Positions 51,317 through 62,110 are shown, counted from the stretch's first letter. The stretch: DNA of 64,000 bases from an uncultured Acidimicrobiales bacterium (GCA_937922785.1 CALAJQ010000009.1:237249-301248); one strand, 5' to 3'. The notes: generated by a model not told the origin, from the sequence alone. Translations and numbers: made by a program.

Positions 51317-54300
51317 ATGTCAGCGCCTGCTCATCTTTTGAAGCGCCTGTTCTTTATGCCGTTTTTGGCTATCGCTCTGTTGGTTTCGGTGGTTGCTTCG
51401 GCTCCGCCGGCGTTGGCTCAGGCTGATCCGTTGGATGGTTTTGTTGAGGGTGATGACGTGGCTTTCACCGAGGTGGATGAGGTTGTTGACGTTGATGTGA
51501 TGGACAACGACTTCGACGATGAAGACGACTTGGACATGCCAGCCGCGACGATGGAGATCATCGACCCGTCTGTTGATGGTGAAGCGGAGATGGTGTTCAC
51601 CGATGATGAGCCGACAGCGCGTTTCGTCCCGAACGCAGGTTTTGAGGGTTTGACGAAGTTCCGGTATCGGGTTTGTTTTGGTGGGACTTGTTTCACTTTT
51701 TGGGTTTGGATCTTCGTTGGGAACTCTCGCTGCACGATCACTGGAACAAATGGTGATGATGTTCTTGTCGGAACTGCGGGCCGGGATGTCATTTGTGGCC
51801 GTGGCGGTTCGGACACCATTGATGGCAAGGGCGGAAACGACATCATCCTGGGCGGTAAGGGAGCCGATGTCATTACCGGCGGTGGCGGAAACGACCGGAT
51901 ATGGGGCGGAAAGGGCGCCGACACCATCGAGGGCAATGGCGGAAACGACCGGCTAAGGGGCGGTAGGGGAGCCGATGTCATCAAGGGCGGAAACGGTAAC
52001 GACCGCATTTTCGGTGGCCGAGGAGCCGATGACCTCAAAGGCAACTCCGGTGATGACCTGCTGGTCGGCCGTCAAGGGCCGGATGTGCTTCATGGCGGCG
52101 CCGACAACGACACGATCCGAGGTGGCCGTGACGCCGATCAGATACATGGTGGTAAAGGTGCCGATGACATCTCCGGTGGCCGTGGCGCCGACCTAATCGA
52201 TGCCGACAACGGGTCCGACACCGTGCGTGCTGGACGCGGTAAGGACCTTGTCTGGGGCGGGAACGGCGTCGATGACATCCGAGGCAATCGCGGTGCCGAT
52301 GTGCTGTTCGGTGGGGCCGGTAACGACACAGTTAATGGTGGCAACGGGTCCGATGAATGTTCGGGCGAGACGTTAACCAATTGTGAGGCCGAGCTCGCAG
52401 CCGAGGACCCATCGGTCACGATCGCTGCCCCGGCTGACGGTGCCACTGTGGATCCCGCTGGTTTCACAATCGAGGTTGCGGTTGAACCTGCCGGACCTCC
52501 GGTCGAAATCTTGATCGACGGAGAGGCTGTTGGTATAGCTGAGGCTCCTGACTACACGTTGACTGTGATTGGCGCTGACCTCGCTGCCGGTTCGCACCTG
52601 ATCATGGTGGAGTCCTTCTTCGGCTCAGCCGAATCTGAGATTGTTGTCGGCGCACCCGCTATTGCTATCGCCTCACCTAAAGAGGGAGACCCCGTAGACG
52701 CCACCGGTTTCGACGTTGCAGTTATTGGTGGCGACGGAACACCTGTCGATATAGCGATAGACGGCACGCCTGTAGGTCAGGCGATTGCTCCCGACTACAT
52801 CCTGACGCTCACCGGTTTGACATTGACCGAGGGCGCTCACGTCATAACTGCTACCGACGGTGCGACTATCGCAACCACAAATGTAGTGGTCCCGACGCTA
52901 GCGCTCGTTGCGCCAGCCGATGGTGGCGAAGTTGGTACCGACGGCTTTGAAGTTGTTGCCACTCTTGATCCAGCAGTGGGACCAGTATCGATCTCGGTTG
53001 ATGGCGTCGTGATTGATGAGGCAACTGCTCCTGACTACAGAGCGGCCCTGTCCGATCTAGCGTTGGCAGTCGGCGACCACATAGTTGAAGTCTCGGCGTT
53101 CGGTATAACTCGCACCGTCACAGTCACAGTTCCAGCAGACCCCGTGCTCGAAATCATCGCGCCGGTAGCTGGGCCAGTTGCCAACGGTGACAGCATCGAA
53201 GTCCAGCTAAACGTGACACCACCCGGTGACCCGGTTGACATCAGTATTGACGGCGTGGTTGTTGGGCAAGCCTTGGCCCCTGACTACGCGGTGACCCTCA
53301 CCGGGCTCGGCCTTACGGCCGGTGAGCACGTGCTGTCGGTGGCTGCTAACGGACTGACGGCCGAGGTGACTTTTGCGGTTCCGGTTGTGTCGAACCTAAG
53401 CATTGTTTCGCCGGCTGCGGATGAAGTCGTAAGTTCGGACGAGCTTGTCGTGACGATCGCCGGTGCAGCCGGTGACCCGGTTGAAGTCGAGATGGACGGA
53501 GTCAGTGTCGGCTCGATTTCGGCTCCGAACGCGGAGCTGCTGTTAACAGATCTTGGTCTGGCTAGCGGGTCACACACGATCACGGTGACCGATCCTGTGG
53601 GTGGCTCGGACACGGTTGATGTGATCGTGCCAACCCTCACGTTGGTGTCTCCAGCTGCCGGTGTGCTTTTGAACGACGATTCTGTTCAGGTGGTAGCGAG
53701 TTTGACTCCAGCCGCAGGACCGGTTCAGGTTCTGTTGGACGGCGAGATTCTTGGTGAGGCGACAGCTCCGGACTACACCGTCGACCTAACCAACGTCGTT
53801 GTCGGCGGCGGCGACTACACGATTTCGGTTGAGGCATACGGTCTCACGGACAGTGCGCAGGTTGAGTTCCCTCGGCTCGCGATCAGTTCGCCTTCTGACG
53901 GCACTCTCATCGACGCCAACTCCCTGGCAGTGACCGGTGTGTCAGAACCGGCTGGAGCAACAGTTCAGTTCGCCATCGACGGCGTAAGTGTCGGTACTGC
54001 CACTGGACCCGAATATGACGTGACGCTAACGGGGCTAGCTATGACCCCGGGTGAGCACACCTTGACCGCCACGGCGCATGGCGAAACGCGGGAGGTCACG
54101 TTTATTGTCGGTCAACCGGGTGACGGATCGGAACCTCCAACCATTGCGCCGCTCGATCCGCTTGGGGAACCTGAGCCAGATCCGGGTGCACCGTGGTTTG
54201 ATCCAACCGACATTGACGCTGGCCCAGGCCCAGACTTGTCTGACCGCAGCGACCCTGTACCGGTTCCGTTGATTCCGATTGAGACGTTCGCTCCGATACC

Positions 54301-57300
54301 GGCAGACGGGATCGACCAGCCAATTATCACTAGCGGTGGGGGCGCCGACCCGCTCCCAGCGGTCACAGTCACCGAAACGGTGACCAGCGGCACTGTGGAG
54401 CTGGTTGGAGTTCCTGCTTCGTTAGAAGTTCCTGACGAAGCCGTCGCTGCTGGTGGTCAGATCACTCTTGAGATTCTTGACCCTACGGTTACTCGGAATC
54501 TAACTCGGACAGGTTTAGCGTTCGATCTCCGAGCGTCCGGGTTTGGGAATGACAATCCAACTGTTGTTCAAATCCCGGCGGGGCTGCCAGTTGCTGGTGA
54601 GGAGATTGAAGAGATCGATCTGGGTGGCCCGACTCCGTGGGTTATTAGGGTTCCCGTCGACGACGTGCCCTTAGCTACTGATGACGCGCGCGAACGTTTG
54701 AAGATCACAATTCACCTTGGTTGTGACCCGACGGGGCTTTGCCGGACAACAGAGGATCTAGACACGACCTACGATGCCGAAACGGGGATGCTCGAAGCGG
54801 CAATACCTGTTGGCTATCTCGAAGGAATCGGGGGTCCAGTCGCCCCAGCCGCCAACCTACGAGCGGGCGATGCGAGCACGATTGGTCATCAGAGCGCGGG
54901 CGGAGAAGGGACGGCTGCGTCAGTGACGTCGTCGGTTACGGGCGCAGCCGGTGACTATTCGGCGAGTGAGATCAGTTTGTTGAGTGAGTGGCAGGTTGGT
55001 ATTCAGACTGGCGAGGCCACAACGTCTTACCCAATTCAGGCGCCAGCGGCTCCGGGTCCTGTCCCGAATCTCAGCCTGTCCTACTCATCGGGATCAGTTG
55101 ATGGGATTACTGATGAGAAGAACTCACAAGTCGGGCTGGTTGGCGCTGGCTGGTCGATGCCGAACCCAGCGATAACTCGGGTCACTGATCTTTGCAACGC
55201 AATCGATGAGCCGTCTTACCTGAACAATACGTGTCTGCCTGGGGGAGATGATGATGGTTTCAGTATTTCGATGTCGGGTGTTTCTGGCCGTCTAGTCAAA
55301 ACCGACCGCAACGGTGAGGACCCATTCGTTCACCCGTTCGTTGCTGGTGCCACCTACGTTGAATATGAAACTGAGACGAAGAACACAGCCCGTATCTGGA
55401 AAGTCACAGCCGATGCTGGGACCGGGCTGGCAGGCAATGGCGGAGCGGTCTTGGAATGGTGGGAAGTCACAACGGGTGATGGAACGCTAAACGTCTTTGG
55501 TCGGAACCGAACCTTCGTTCCAGTCGATCCAGATGAAGCTAGCCACTTTGAGGACCGTGTAGCGGCGGTCGGGGTACCGCTGAACTCGACCAAAGTAGTG
55601 CCCGCATATCTGGCTGACACTACGAAGGCTGACAATGAGGACTGCGCGTCGAGTCTCTGCCCAACCGTTATCGCTTGGCATCTCGACGGGGTTATAGACG
55701 CTTCAGGAAACATGCAGGTCCGGAGCTACCGCAAAGGCCTCAATCATTATGAGTCCAACGTCGGCGGGACCAAGAAGATCCGTGCGTATGACCGATCAGT
55801 CAGCCCCCACGTCATCGACTACGGCCAACGCTATGGCCAAGTTCCCAACGTCTATGAAGAGACACCGGATGCTTTCCGTGTCCGATTCGATTACGCCTAC
55901 AGAAATCCCGCGAACTCTGCTTCGGCCAGTGACGCTGATTTTGTTGACACCCCAATGGACTTGATGTGTTCGGCGACGAGTTGTTCGAAGAAGTCGCCCT
56001 CGTTCTTCCACGATATGCGGCTGCACACAATCCGGACTCAGGCTGGGGACCTACTCGGCACCCAATCGGTCCTTCGGCAGGTCTGGCCCGACGCGCCAGG
56101 GGCAGAGAAGAACGCTACAAAGATGTTCTTGCAGAACATCCAGCTTCAAGAAGGCGGACGAGAGGTAATAAACACAGTTGAATCAGCTAACGCTGTGTTC
56201 GCTATCGAAGATGCTCTACCGATGATTACCTACACCCCGACGTTCCTGGAGAACGTGGTGAATCACCCGAACAAAATGTCGCCAATGGCTATGCCCAGAA
56301 TCGGAATCATCAACACCGAATTAGGCGGAGCAATCAAGTTTACCTACGATCAGCCAACCAAATTCGGTGAAACATCGGTCACCGATGATGGCGGCCTAGA
56401 AACCTGCGGCGGCGCCACAACCTCAATCTCCAATCCGACAAAACCAGCTGTCCGGGTTCCGTGCTACATGTTCCCATCCGGTGGTGCCCGGTGGTTTAAC
56501 AAGTGGGTCATAACCCGAACCGAAACCGACGCGGACGGCAACTTCGACGCCGAAGGCAACTTCGACCCCGTCTTGACCCCAGAGTGGAACAAGTCCGACA
56601 ACGAAATAGTCACCTATGAGTACATGACACCGCCGGACTGGGCCTGGTCATCTTCTTTCGAAGACCAAGAAGTCACCGATTGCTTCTACTGCCCGTGGTC
56701 CTCATACCGTGGCCACCGCCAAGTCCGTGTTACCGACAAGGCGGGCAACATAACCGACCACTACACCTACACCGGTATGGCCGAAGACCCGTGGTCATCA
56801 AGCGGCAACACCCAAACACTGGGCGAACGTCTGCCAGATGACCCAGCCGTCCGGTTCAAAATCCCGATCCAAGGCGTCGACGTTCTCTACAACACCGTCG
56901 ACTCCCAAGGACAGAAAGCTGCGGTCGCCCGATACACCTCAGACGGAGACCCAGAAAACCCGCAGATCGAGCATCTACGCGACATCACAGTGAACTCCTA
57001 TTTTCATGAGCAGCTCTCAACCGAGTGGCCAACCAGCTCACGCATGACCCGGTCGGTCGAGAAAGTAATCGGCTTCGCCCCGGGCTCAAAAGCCAGCGAA
57101 TGGTTCACGCTCACCGAATCCATCTATGACCAGTTAGGACGTTTCGATCGGGCGATTGAGAGCGGTAGCGGCCGCCCGGTAAACGAAGGGGGAAGTGGGC
57201 CGATAGGGGTAAGAACCAACTACTCCGAATACGCGTTCGCTCTAGCAAAGCCAGCAGTCGAACCTCCCGCACTCCCAGCAGATGACGTCCCATACTTTGT

Positions 57301-60300
57301 TGACCTTCCCATCAGAAACACTCTCGCCTCAGGCAACGCCGCGACGGCGCCAGCGAATAACAACCTGACTGCTCTTGATGTCAGCGAGACGTTCTATGAC
57401 GGCAACACAACACTCGCAGGCACACTCACGAGGGGCCAGGCGACCACAACACGGGATCGTACGAGTATCACAAACTCTGTGGCTGTATTCAACGACACCA
57501 CGTATGCCTACGACGAGACCCTAGATAGCGGAGTCACGATAAACCGGGGCCTCGTCACAACCATTGACGATGGCGTCGGCGGCGTAACTAGCCACAAATA
57601 CCACCCGCTCTTCGGGTATCTGCAGGAAACTGACGGGCCAATCCCTAACCAAGCCGGGATAGAAGACATCACCAGGTTCGACGTGAACCCAGCGTTGGGA
57701 TTCACCAGTCGAGTCGAAGCCCCCAACGACCAAACCACGGTACTGACCTCTGACGGCCTCGGCCGAACCCAAACGGTCACTTTGCCTGAATCGCTAACAA
57801 ACCCGTCGAACGAGCCGTCCTACATATTTACATACGAACTCACACCAGGAAACAGTCCGCTACGGGTTAGAACTGACGTGCTACGCGATCCGGGTGCCGC
57901 CGAGTATGAATACACCACAGCGTGGTCCTTCATGGACGGTTTTGCCCGGAACATTCAGTCACAAGAACAGACTCAGAACGGCAGCTACTACAACGTCACA
58001 TCAATGAACTATGACAACGCAGGCAGACAGTTCCGCCAAACCGTCCCGACAATCACACCAGGCACGGGCGGCGTCTACCTCGACCGAGCCTTCGACACGG
58101 TGGCGGGAAGCCGAACAACATATGACACTGCAGGAACCACAACCGTCGAATCGATGGACGCCGCCGGCAACGCTGTGACGCGCACCGCAACACAGGCTAA
58201 AGGGCTCATAACAACAACTACCCAAGCATTAACGGAGGTCGATGTCCGGACCACAAAAGAGGAATATGACGTGCGGGGCAACATGCTTTCCGCCGAAGAC
58301 GCTCACGGAGAAGTAGTCAACTACGAATACGACTTACGCGACCGCCTCCTCACAATCCTTGACGTCGAAACTCAAGCAGGTGCTAGACGACCCACAATCA
58401 CGAACCGGTACAACACGACGACCGTCAAGCACTCCGACTCCATCCTCGAAATGGAAGACCCGGATCTCGGGTTGACAAAATACACCTACGACTCTGATAA
58501 CAGACTCGAAACCGAAACCAGCGCCCGCAACATCACCCTCACGAATGTTTACGATCCGGCGTCACGCCTTATCGAGCGGAAACACGGTGCGACGATTGTG
58601 TCCCGATGGACCTATGACGCCCCAGGGGCGGTCGGCTTACTGTCGCTCAGCGAGCACAACACAATCGACAACGGCGTCCTGACCGGAGCAGTCGCAAAAC
58701 AAGTCACCTATGACGAACGGCTACGACCAGACTCAACAACCTGGGCAGTCACGACGAATCCCGGCACACCTAATGCTGAGCAGACCAACGGAGAAATCAC
58801 AAGTGAATACCGAGAATCAGGCGCTGTCGAGGCAATGGTGTTCCCGGACGGGTCTCAAACGTCCTATGCGTATGATCCTGTTGAACGAGTCAACGAGATC
58901 ACTCACGCCATAAGTGCCGCCCAGTCGGGTGAAACGGTCGCCCACGGCGTCCAGTACAACTCGCGTGGACAAATGGTCTTCGTCGCCAGAGGAGATGCCG
59001 GGTCAGATGAAGACCCAGGAGCAGACGGGCTCAACTCTAAATACGAATATGAAGACTGGTCAGGTCGTCTTCTCTCTTCCAAGACTGCGGTCGGTCTGCA
59101 ACCCGATCCTGTTGACACGTTTGATCGGACCAATATCGGGAAACTCTACCGAGTGCTCCTAAACCGGGAAGCCGACCCGAACGGCAAAGCCTTTTGGGAG
59201 GACGCCCTCGCCGGCGTCGGCGAATTCGCAGGCAACCCGCAAACGATCACCCAAGTAGCAGACGGAATCATGTTCCAACTCGAGTTCAAGGGAGGAACCA
59301 TCGTCGACGAAAACGGCGACGTCATAGCCACGATCCCGAAGAAGTGGGCAGATTACAGAAACTCCCCAGAGAACCAGTTGATCGATGTACACGGCGCTAA
59401 CGCAGCGTTTGCTGAATGGGTATCGGAACGAATCCTGGACGACACAGCCACCGCAGCAACAAAGCTCGACTGGAAAGACAGGCTAAACAGCCCGCCAGAC
59501 GCCCCGAACTACATAACCAGGGGCGAACTTGTTTGGGAACAAATGGATAACAACCCCACAAACCCAGTGATCGACCCGCCACCACCAGAAGCCGGGCCCG
59601 TTGAGGTAGACGCAATCCACGAGCTTGCATACGAGTGGGACAGGGTCGGCAACCTCACCTCAACCCATGAAACGTCAGTCGATCTGTCCGCGGACCCGCC
59701 GGCACAGATAAGCCAGTATCAGTGCTACACCTATGACGACCTTGACCGGCTATTAACCGGGTTCACTACCTCCCAGGCCTCCTGTAACAACAGCGACAAT
59801 GCGGGGCCAGACCCATACGACGTTACTTACAACTATGACGCCATAGGAAACATCACAAGCGCCAGCGGAGACCAGACCGTCAACGGCGGCTACGCCTACC
59901 ATCCAGTCAAACGGCACGCAGTCACCAACGCGGGAGACAACAACTACATATATGACGAAGTAGGAAACCAAACGACCCGAGTAACCGGCCCAGCAGGCTC
60001 AACACAAACCCAGAACCTCCGTTATGACCTCCAGAACCGGTTAGTCGCAATCACCGGCGACGGCCCCGACATGACAGCGCTGTATGACGCCGAAGGAAAC
60101 CGGGTGTACCGCAAACTCGGTACTGAGGAGACCTTCTACTTCGGCGCCTACCAGCAGCGAGACGGTATCGATCAGATCACCCACTCTCTCGGTTCCGAAA
60201 CCATTGGTCACACGATTGCAGATTCGTTTGTGGCGGCCGCTAGCGACCATCTCGGCTCGGGATCAGTCACACTGGCCTCTGAAGAAAATCCATTGCTTCA

Positions 60301-61042
60301 GCGGTACACCCCATTCGGTCAAGTTCGAGGTGCGAACGTCAACGGACTGCCCGTTGACGAGACGTTCACCGGCCAGACGGATGATCCAGGCACCGGGCTC
60401 ATTGACTACAACGCTAGGCACTACGATCCATTGCTAGGCCGGTTTGTCATGGCCGACCGCGTCCTCGACGGCTACAACCGTTACAACTACGTGCACAATA
60501 ATCCGCTCAAGTATACGGACCCAAGCGGCAACTGTTCATGCAGCAAAGGCGAGTACCGGCCAAGCAGTCCGCAGGAGCCAGATGCTCCGGCACCGACGGC
60601 GCCGCCGTCGCTTGTTAGGCCAGCAGGAGAAGGGCCCTACATAAACGAAACAGTCACGGCGGATGACCTCATTTTCAACTCGGATGGGAGCTGGAATATT
60701 AAGCGTGCTGTCGTGGCCGACCTTGGGGCGACACAGACATCAAAGTGGCGGTGGAACGATGATTGTCAAGCGTTCTGGTGCGAGTATTTGGGTTGGGGGT
60801 TTGTTGCTCCAAAGCAAGGCACCTATACGAGAACTGTCACTGCCGATCGGGCCGTCCTGATAAATGCGGTCCAAGGGGCCGGGGGAGGCTGGGTGCTCGA
60901 GACGTTTGAGGTTGAGAATCTTGTCATAACCGAATCGATATTCAAATCGGGGACGGTTCTGCAAATCCCGAGCCCGGATAAGTCGATGCCCGGGGTCGCT
61001 CTAGGAGGTTCTCAGATCCAGATGATTTATGGTGGGGACTAA
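51317..61042 (+). CDS. Giant secreted RTX/Ig/SpvB/YD-repeat/RHS-core protein
   Basis: About 3241 residues from ATG 51317 (GGAG upstream; signal peptide FLAIALLVSVVASAPPALA). Order: cadherin-like domain (about 40-135), RTX nonapeptides GGxGxDx (about 140-355), seven Ig-like repeats of about 75-85 residues (370-935), acidic/proline linker, SpvB/TcaC-like beta region (LSLSYSSGSVDG and VGAGWSMPNP), and YD repeats (YDVRGN, YDLRDRL, YDSDNRL). Then a DUF4214 module (IGKLYRVLLNREADPNGKAFW) and the RHS core (GLIDYNARHYDPLLGRFVMAD). The last 170 residues after DPSGN are a distinct C-terminal domain of unknown function. This is the layout of polymorphic toxins or large adhesins. Confidence 0.92.
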   Translation: MSAPAHLLKRLFFMPFLAIALLVSVVASAPPALAQADPLDGFVEGDDVAFTEVDEVVDVDVMDNDFDDEDDLDMPAATMEIIDPSVDGEAEMVFTDDEPTARFVPNAGFEGLTKFRYRVCFGGTCFTFWVWIFVGNSRCTITGTNGDDVLVGTAGRDVICGRGGSDTIDGKGGNDIILGGKGADVITGGGGNDRIWGGKGADTIEGNGGNDRLRGGRGADVIKGGNGNDRIFGGRGADDLKGNSGDDLLVGRQGPDVLHGGADNDTIRGGRDADQIHGGKGADDISGGRGADLIDADNGSDTVRAGRGKDLVWGGNGVDDIRGNRGADVLFGGAGNDTVNGGNGSDECSGETLTNCEAELAAEDPSVTIAAPADGATVDPAGFTIEVAVEPAGPPVEILIDGEAVGIAEAPDYTLTVIGADLAAGSHLIMVESFFGSAESEIVVGAPAIAIASPKEGDPVDATGFDVAVIGGDGTPVDIAIDGTPVGQAIAPDYILTLTGLTLTEGAHVITATDGATIATTNVVVPTLALVAPADGGEVGTDGFEVVATLDPAVGPVSISVDGVVIDEATAPDYRAALSDLALAVGDHIVEVSAFGITRTVTVTVPADPVLEIIAPVAGPVANGDSIEVQLNVTPPGDPVDISIDGVVVGQALAPDYAVTLTGLGLTAGEHVLSVAANGLTAEVTFAVPVVSNLSIVSPAADEVVSSDELVVTIAGAAGDPVEVEMDGVSVGSISAPNAELLLTDLGLASGSHTITVTDPVGGSDTVDVIVPTLTLVSPAAGVLLNDDSVQVVASLTPAAGPVQVLLDGEILGEATAPDYTVDLTNVVVGGGDYTISVEAYGLTDSAQVEFPRLAISSPSDGTLIDANSLAVTGVSEPAGATVQFAIDGVSVGTATGPEYDVTLTGLAMTPGEHTLTATAHGETREVTFIVGQPGDGSEPPTIAPLDPLGEPEPDPGAPWFDPTDIDAGPGPDLSDRSDPVPVPLIPIETFAPIPADGIDQPIITSGGGADPLPAVTVTETVTSGTVELVGVPASLEVPDEAVAAGGQITLEILDPTVTRNLTRTGLAFDLRASGFGNDNPTVVQIPAGLPVAGEEIEEIDLGGPTPWVIRVPVDDVPLATDDARERLKITIHLGCDPTGLCRTTEDLDTTYDAETGMLEAAIPVGYLEGIGGPVAPAANLRAGDASTIGHQSAGGEGTAASVTSSVTGAAGDYSASEISLLSEWQVGIQTGEATTSYPIQAPAAPGPVPNLSLSYSSGSVDGITDEKNSQVGLVGAGWSMPNPAITRVTDLCNAIDEPSYLNNTCLPGGDDDGFSISMSGVSGRLVKTDRNGEDPFVHPFVAGATYVEYETETKNTARIWKVTADAGTGLAGNGGAVLEWWEVTTGDGTLNVFGRNRTFVPVDPDEASHFEDRVAAVGVPLNSTKVVPAYLADTTKADNEDCASSLCPTVIAWHLDGVIDASGNMQVRSYRKGLNHYESNVGGTKKIRAYDRSVSPHVIDYGQRYGQVPNVYEETPDAFRVRFDYAYRNPANSASASDADFVDTPMDLMCSATSCSKKSPSFFHDMRLHTIRTQAGDLLGTQSVLRQVWPDAPGAEKNATKMFLQNIQLQEGGREVINTVESANAVFAIEDALPMITYTPTFLENVVNHPNKMSPMAMPRIGIINTELGGAIKFTYDQPTKFGETSVTDDGGLETCGGATTSISNPTKPAVRVPCYMFPSGGARWFNKWVITRTETDADGNFDAEGNFDPVLTPEWNKSDNEIVTYEYMTPPDWAWSSSFEDQEVTDCFYCPWSSYRGHRQVRVTDKAGNITDHYTYTGMAEDPWSSSGNTQTLGERLPDDPAVRFKIPIQGVDVLYNTVDSQGQKAAVARYTSDGDPENPQIEHLRDITVNSYFHEQLSTEWPTSSRMTRSVEKVIGFAPGSKASEWFTLTESIYDQLGRFDRAIESGSGRPVNEGGSGPIGVRTNYSEYAFALAKPAVEPPALPADDVPYFVDLPIRNTLASGNAATAPANNNLTALDVSETFYDGNTTLAGTLTRGQATTTRDRTSITNSVAVFNDTTYAYDETLDSGVTINRGLVTTIDDGVGGVTSHKYHPLFGYLQETDGPIPNQAGIEDITRFDVNPALGFTSRVEAPNDQTTVLTSDGLGRTQTVTLPESLTNPSNEPSYIFTYELTPGNSPLRVRTDVLRDPGAAEYEYTTAWSFMDGFARNIQSQEQTQNGSYYNVTSMNYDNAGRQFRQTVPTITPGTGGVYLDRAFDTVAGSRTTYDTAGTTTVESMDAAGNAVTRTATQAKGLITTTTQALTEVDVRTTKEEYDVRGNMLSAEDAHGEVVNYEYDLRDRLLTILDVETQAGARRPTITNRYNTTTVKHSDSILEMEDPDLGLTKYTYDSDNRLETETSARNITLTNVYDPASRLIERKHGATIVSRWTYDAPGAVGLLSLSEHNTIDNGVLTGAVAKQVTYDERLRPDSTTWAVTTNPGTPNAEQTNGEITSEYRESGAVEAMVFPDGSQTSYAYDPVERVNEITHAISAAQSGETVAHGVQYNSRGQMVFVARGDAGSDEDPGADGLNSKYEYEDWSGRLLSSKTAVGLQPDPVDTFDRTNIGKLYRVLLNREADPNGKAFWEDALAGVGEFAGNPQTITQVADGIMFQLEFKGGTIVDENGDVIATIPKKWADYRNSPENQLIDVHGANAAFAEWVSERILDDTATAATKLDWKDRLNSPPDAPNYITRGELVWEQMDNNPTNPVIDPPPPEAGPVEVDAIHELAYEWDRVGNLTSTHETSVDLSADPPAQISQYQCYTYDDLDRLLTGFTTSQASCNNSDNAGPDPYDVTYNYDAIGNITSASGDQTVNGGYAYHPVKRHAVTNAGDNNYIYDEVGNQTTRVTGPAGSTQTQNLRYDLQNRLVAITGDGPDMTALYDAEGNRVYRKLGTEETFYFGAYQQRDGIDQITHSLGSETIGHTIADSFVAAASDHLGSGSVTLASEENPLLQRYTPFGQVRGANVNGLPVDETFTGQTDDPGTGLIDYNARHYDPLLGRFVMADRVLDGYNRYNYVHNNPLKYTDPSGNCSCSKGEYRPSSPQEPDAPAPTAPPSLVRPAGEGPYINETVTADDLIFNSDGSWNIKRAVVADLGATQTSKWRWNDDCQAFWCEYLGWGFVAPKQGTYTRTVTADRAVLINAVQGAGGGWVLETFEVENLVITESIFKSGTVLQIPSPDKSMPGVALGGSQIQMIYGGD
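51738..52370 (+). repeat. RTX calcium-binding nonapeptide array
   Basis: More than 20 GGxGxDxxx units within the giant protein (e.g. GGKGADVITGGGGNDRIWGG). They should form a calcium-stabilised parallel beta-roll after export. Confidence 0.9.
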
Positions 61043-61172
61043 GTTCGACGGGCGAGCCCGAGTACTCATTTACTTTTTCTTCGTCGATCGTAATTGGGGA
61101 AACCCATAGAGTTGAGTTTCTTATGGCCACCCCGACCTGGTACATCACGGAAGTTACACCAAGGAGGAAGCA

Positions 61173-61577
61173 ATGAATAGGATCCTTTTAGCAGGATTGT
61201 TGTTACTTGCTGGCTGTACGCGTGGGCCGACGTTTGACGCTGACGCGTCTGATTGTGATATCCGTCATCCGAGCTTCACTGAGCAGGCGCGGACTACTTG
61301 CCTCGCGACTTTGCAGCAGGGCGGGGCGCCGTTCTCGACCATCAATTTCTCGGGTGGCCCTGACGCAAGTGGCAAGCGGGCAATCTTGCTGTTGCAGACG
61401 GATAAGCCCATCGAGTCGGTCACCGCTAGCGATGGAGCGGAGACAGCACACACTCGGCACGTCGCGATGGTGGTGATGGGTCCTGGTGCTGCTGGTCGTG
61501 AGGTGACGCTGACGATGGAGGATGGAGAGGTTCGCAACTGTCTGAGTTCAATAAGGGTGAACTGGAGTTGCAGCTAG
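61173..61577 (+). CDS. Small lipoprotein downstream of the RHS gene
   Basis: 134 residues, ATG behind AAGGAGG. NRILLAGLLLLAGC is a lipoprotein signal with lipobox LAGC. The mature part has four or five Cys and a beta-like pattern (VAMVVMGPGAAGREVTLTMEDGE). No family recognised. Its position directly after a polymorphic-toxin-like protein is where immunity or carrier proteins are found, but nothing in the sequence proves that role. Confidence 0.75.
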   Translation: MNRILLAGLLLLAGCTRGPTFDADASDCDIRHPSFTEQARTTCLATLQQGGAPFSTINFSGGPDASGKRAILLLQTDKPIESVTASDGAETAHTRHVAMVVMGPGAAGREVTLTMEDGEVRNCLSSIRVNWSCS

Positions 61578-61632
61578 ATTTGGGCCTCCATGTTGAGCTT
61601 TACTGCACTGCTGGGAGTCAGGAACCCCGGGC

Positions 61633-62110
61633 ATGTTAGGAGAATGGAACTCATTAAAGGGGGCGAAGGAGCTAGTCAGGCTCGCTATTGTTATGGTTGC
61701 GTGTGCAATTGTCTTCGGCGGCTCGCTGTGGTGGTTTCTTGACGAGGCGGGGTTGGCGAAGGTTGTGATATTTTGCCCGCTTCTGATCGCGAGTACACGG
61801 AGGCATTTGAGGTGGCCGGGATGGTTGGCGGAGAGATCCAGTCCGATCCATCGATGCCGCAAGCTCAGTCTCGGAGCTTCACAGTCGACTCAAATTCTGA
61901 CGAGTTGGTTCTGTGGGACGAGGTAGTCGCAGAGCTCGGCCCCTGGGTTGGGTGCCCTGCGGGGCGAGCGAGCCTCGAGGCTTGGGATTGGAGCGACCAG
62001 AATCGGATGACTCGCCGTTCTTCGTGTTCGTGTCCTCAGTAGGAGATGATGATGACCTTTTAGTGTCTCTCCGCTGGTCCGACGAGCCTTCCCACGCGAA
62101 ATGCAACTAG
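61633..62110 (+). pseudogene. Probable frameshifted small gene
   Basis: Coding character moves through three frames. ATG 61633 opens with a membrane segment (LVRLAIVMVACAIVFGGSLWWFL). From about 61770 the second frame looks real (EYTEAFEVAGMVGGEI, then SDELVLWDEVVAEL). From about 61960 the third does (SDDSPFFVFVSSVGDDDDLL, ending HAKCN at 62110). Each frame turns Arg/Ser-rich outside its part. Two frameshifts in one gene are the simplest reading. Alternatives are two short overlapping genes or sequence errors. Confidence 0.4.

Noticed and set aside
51738..52370. Repetitive DNA that might suggest a CRISPR or satellite array
   Set aside because: The repeats are in frame and encode RTX nonapeptides. 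Spacing and sequence are protein-level, not CRISPR-like. No CRISPR array was seen anywhere in the window.
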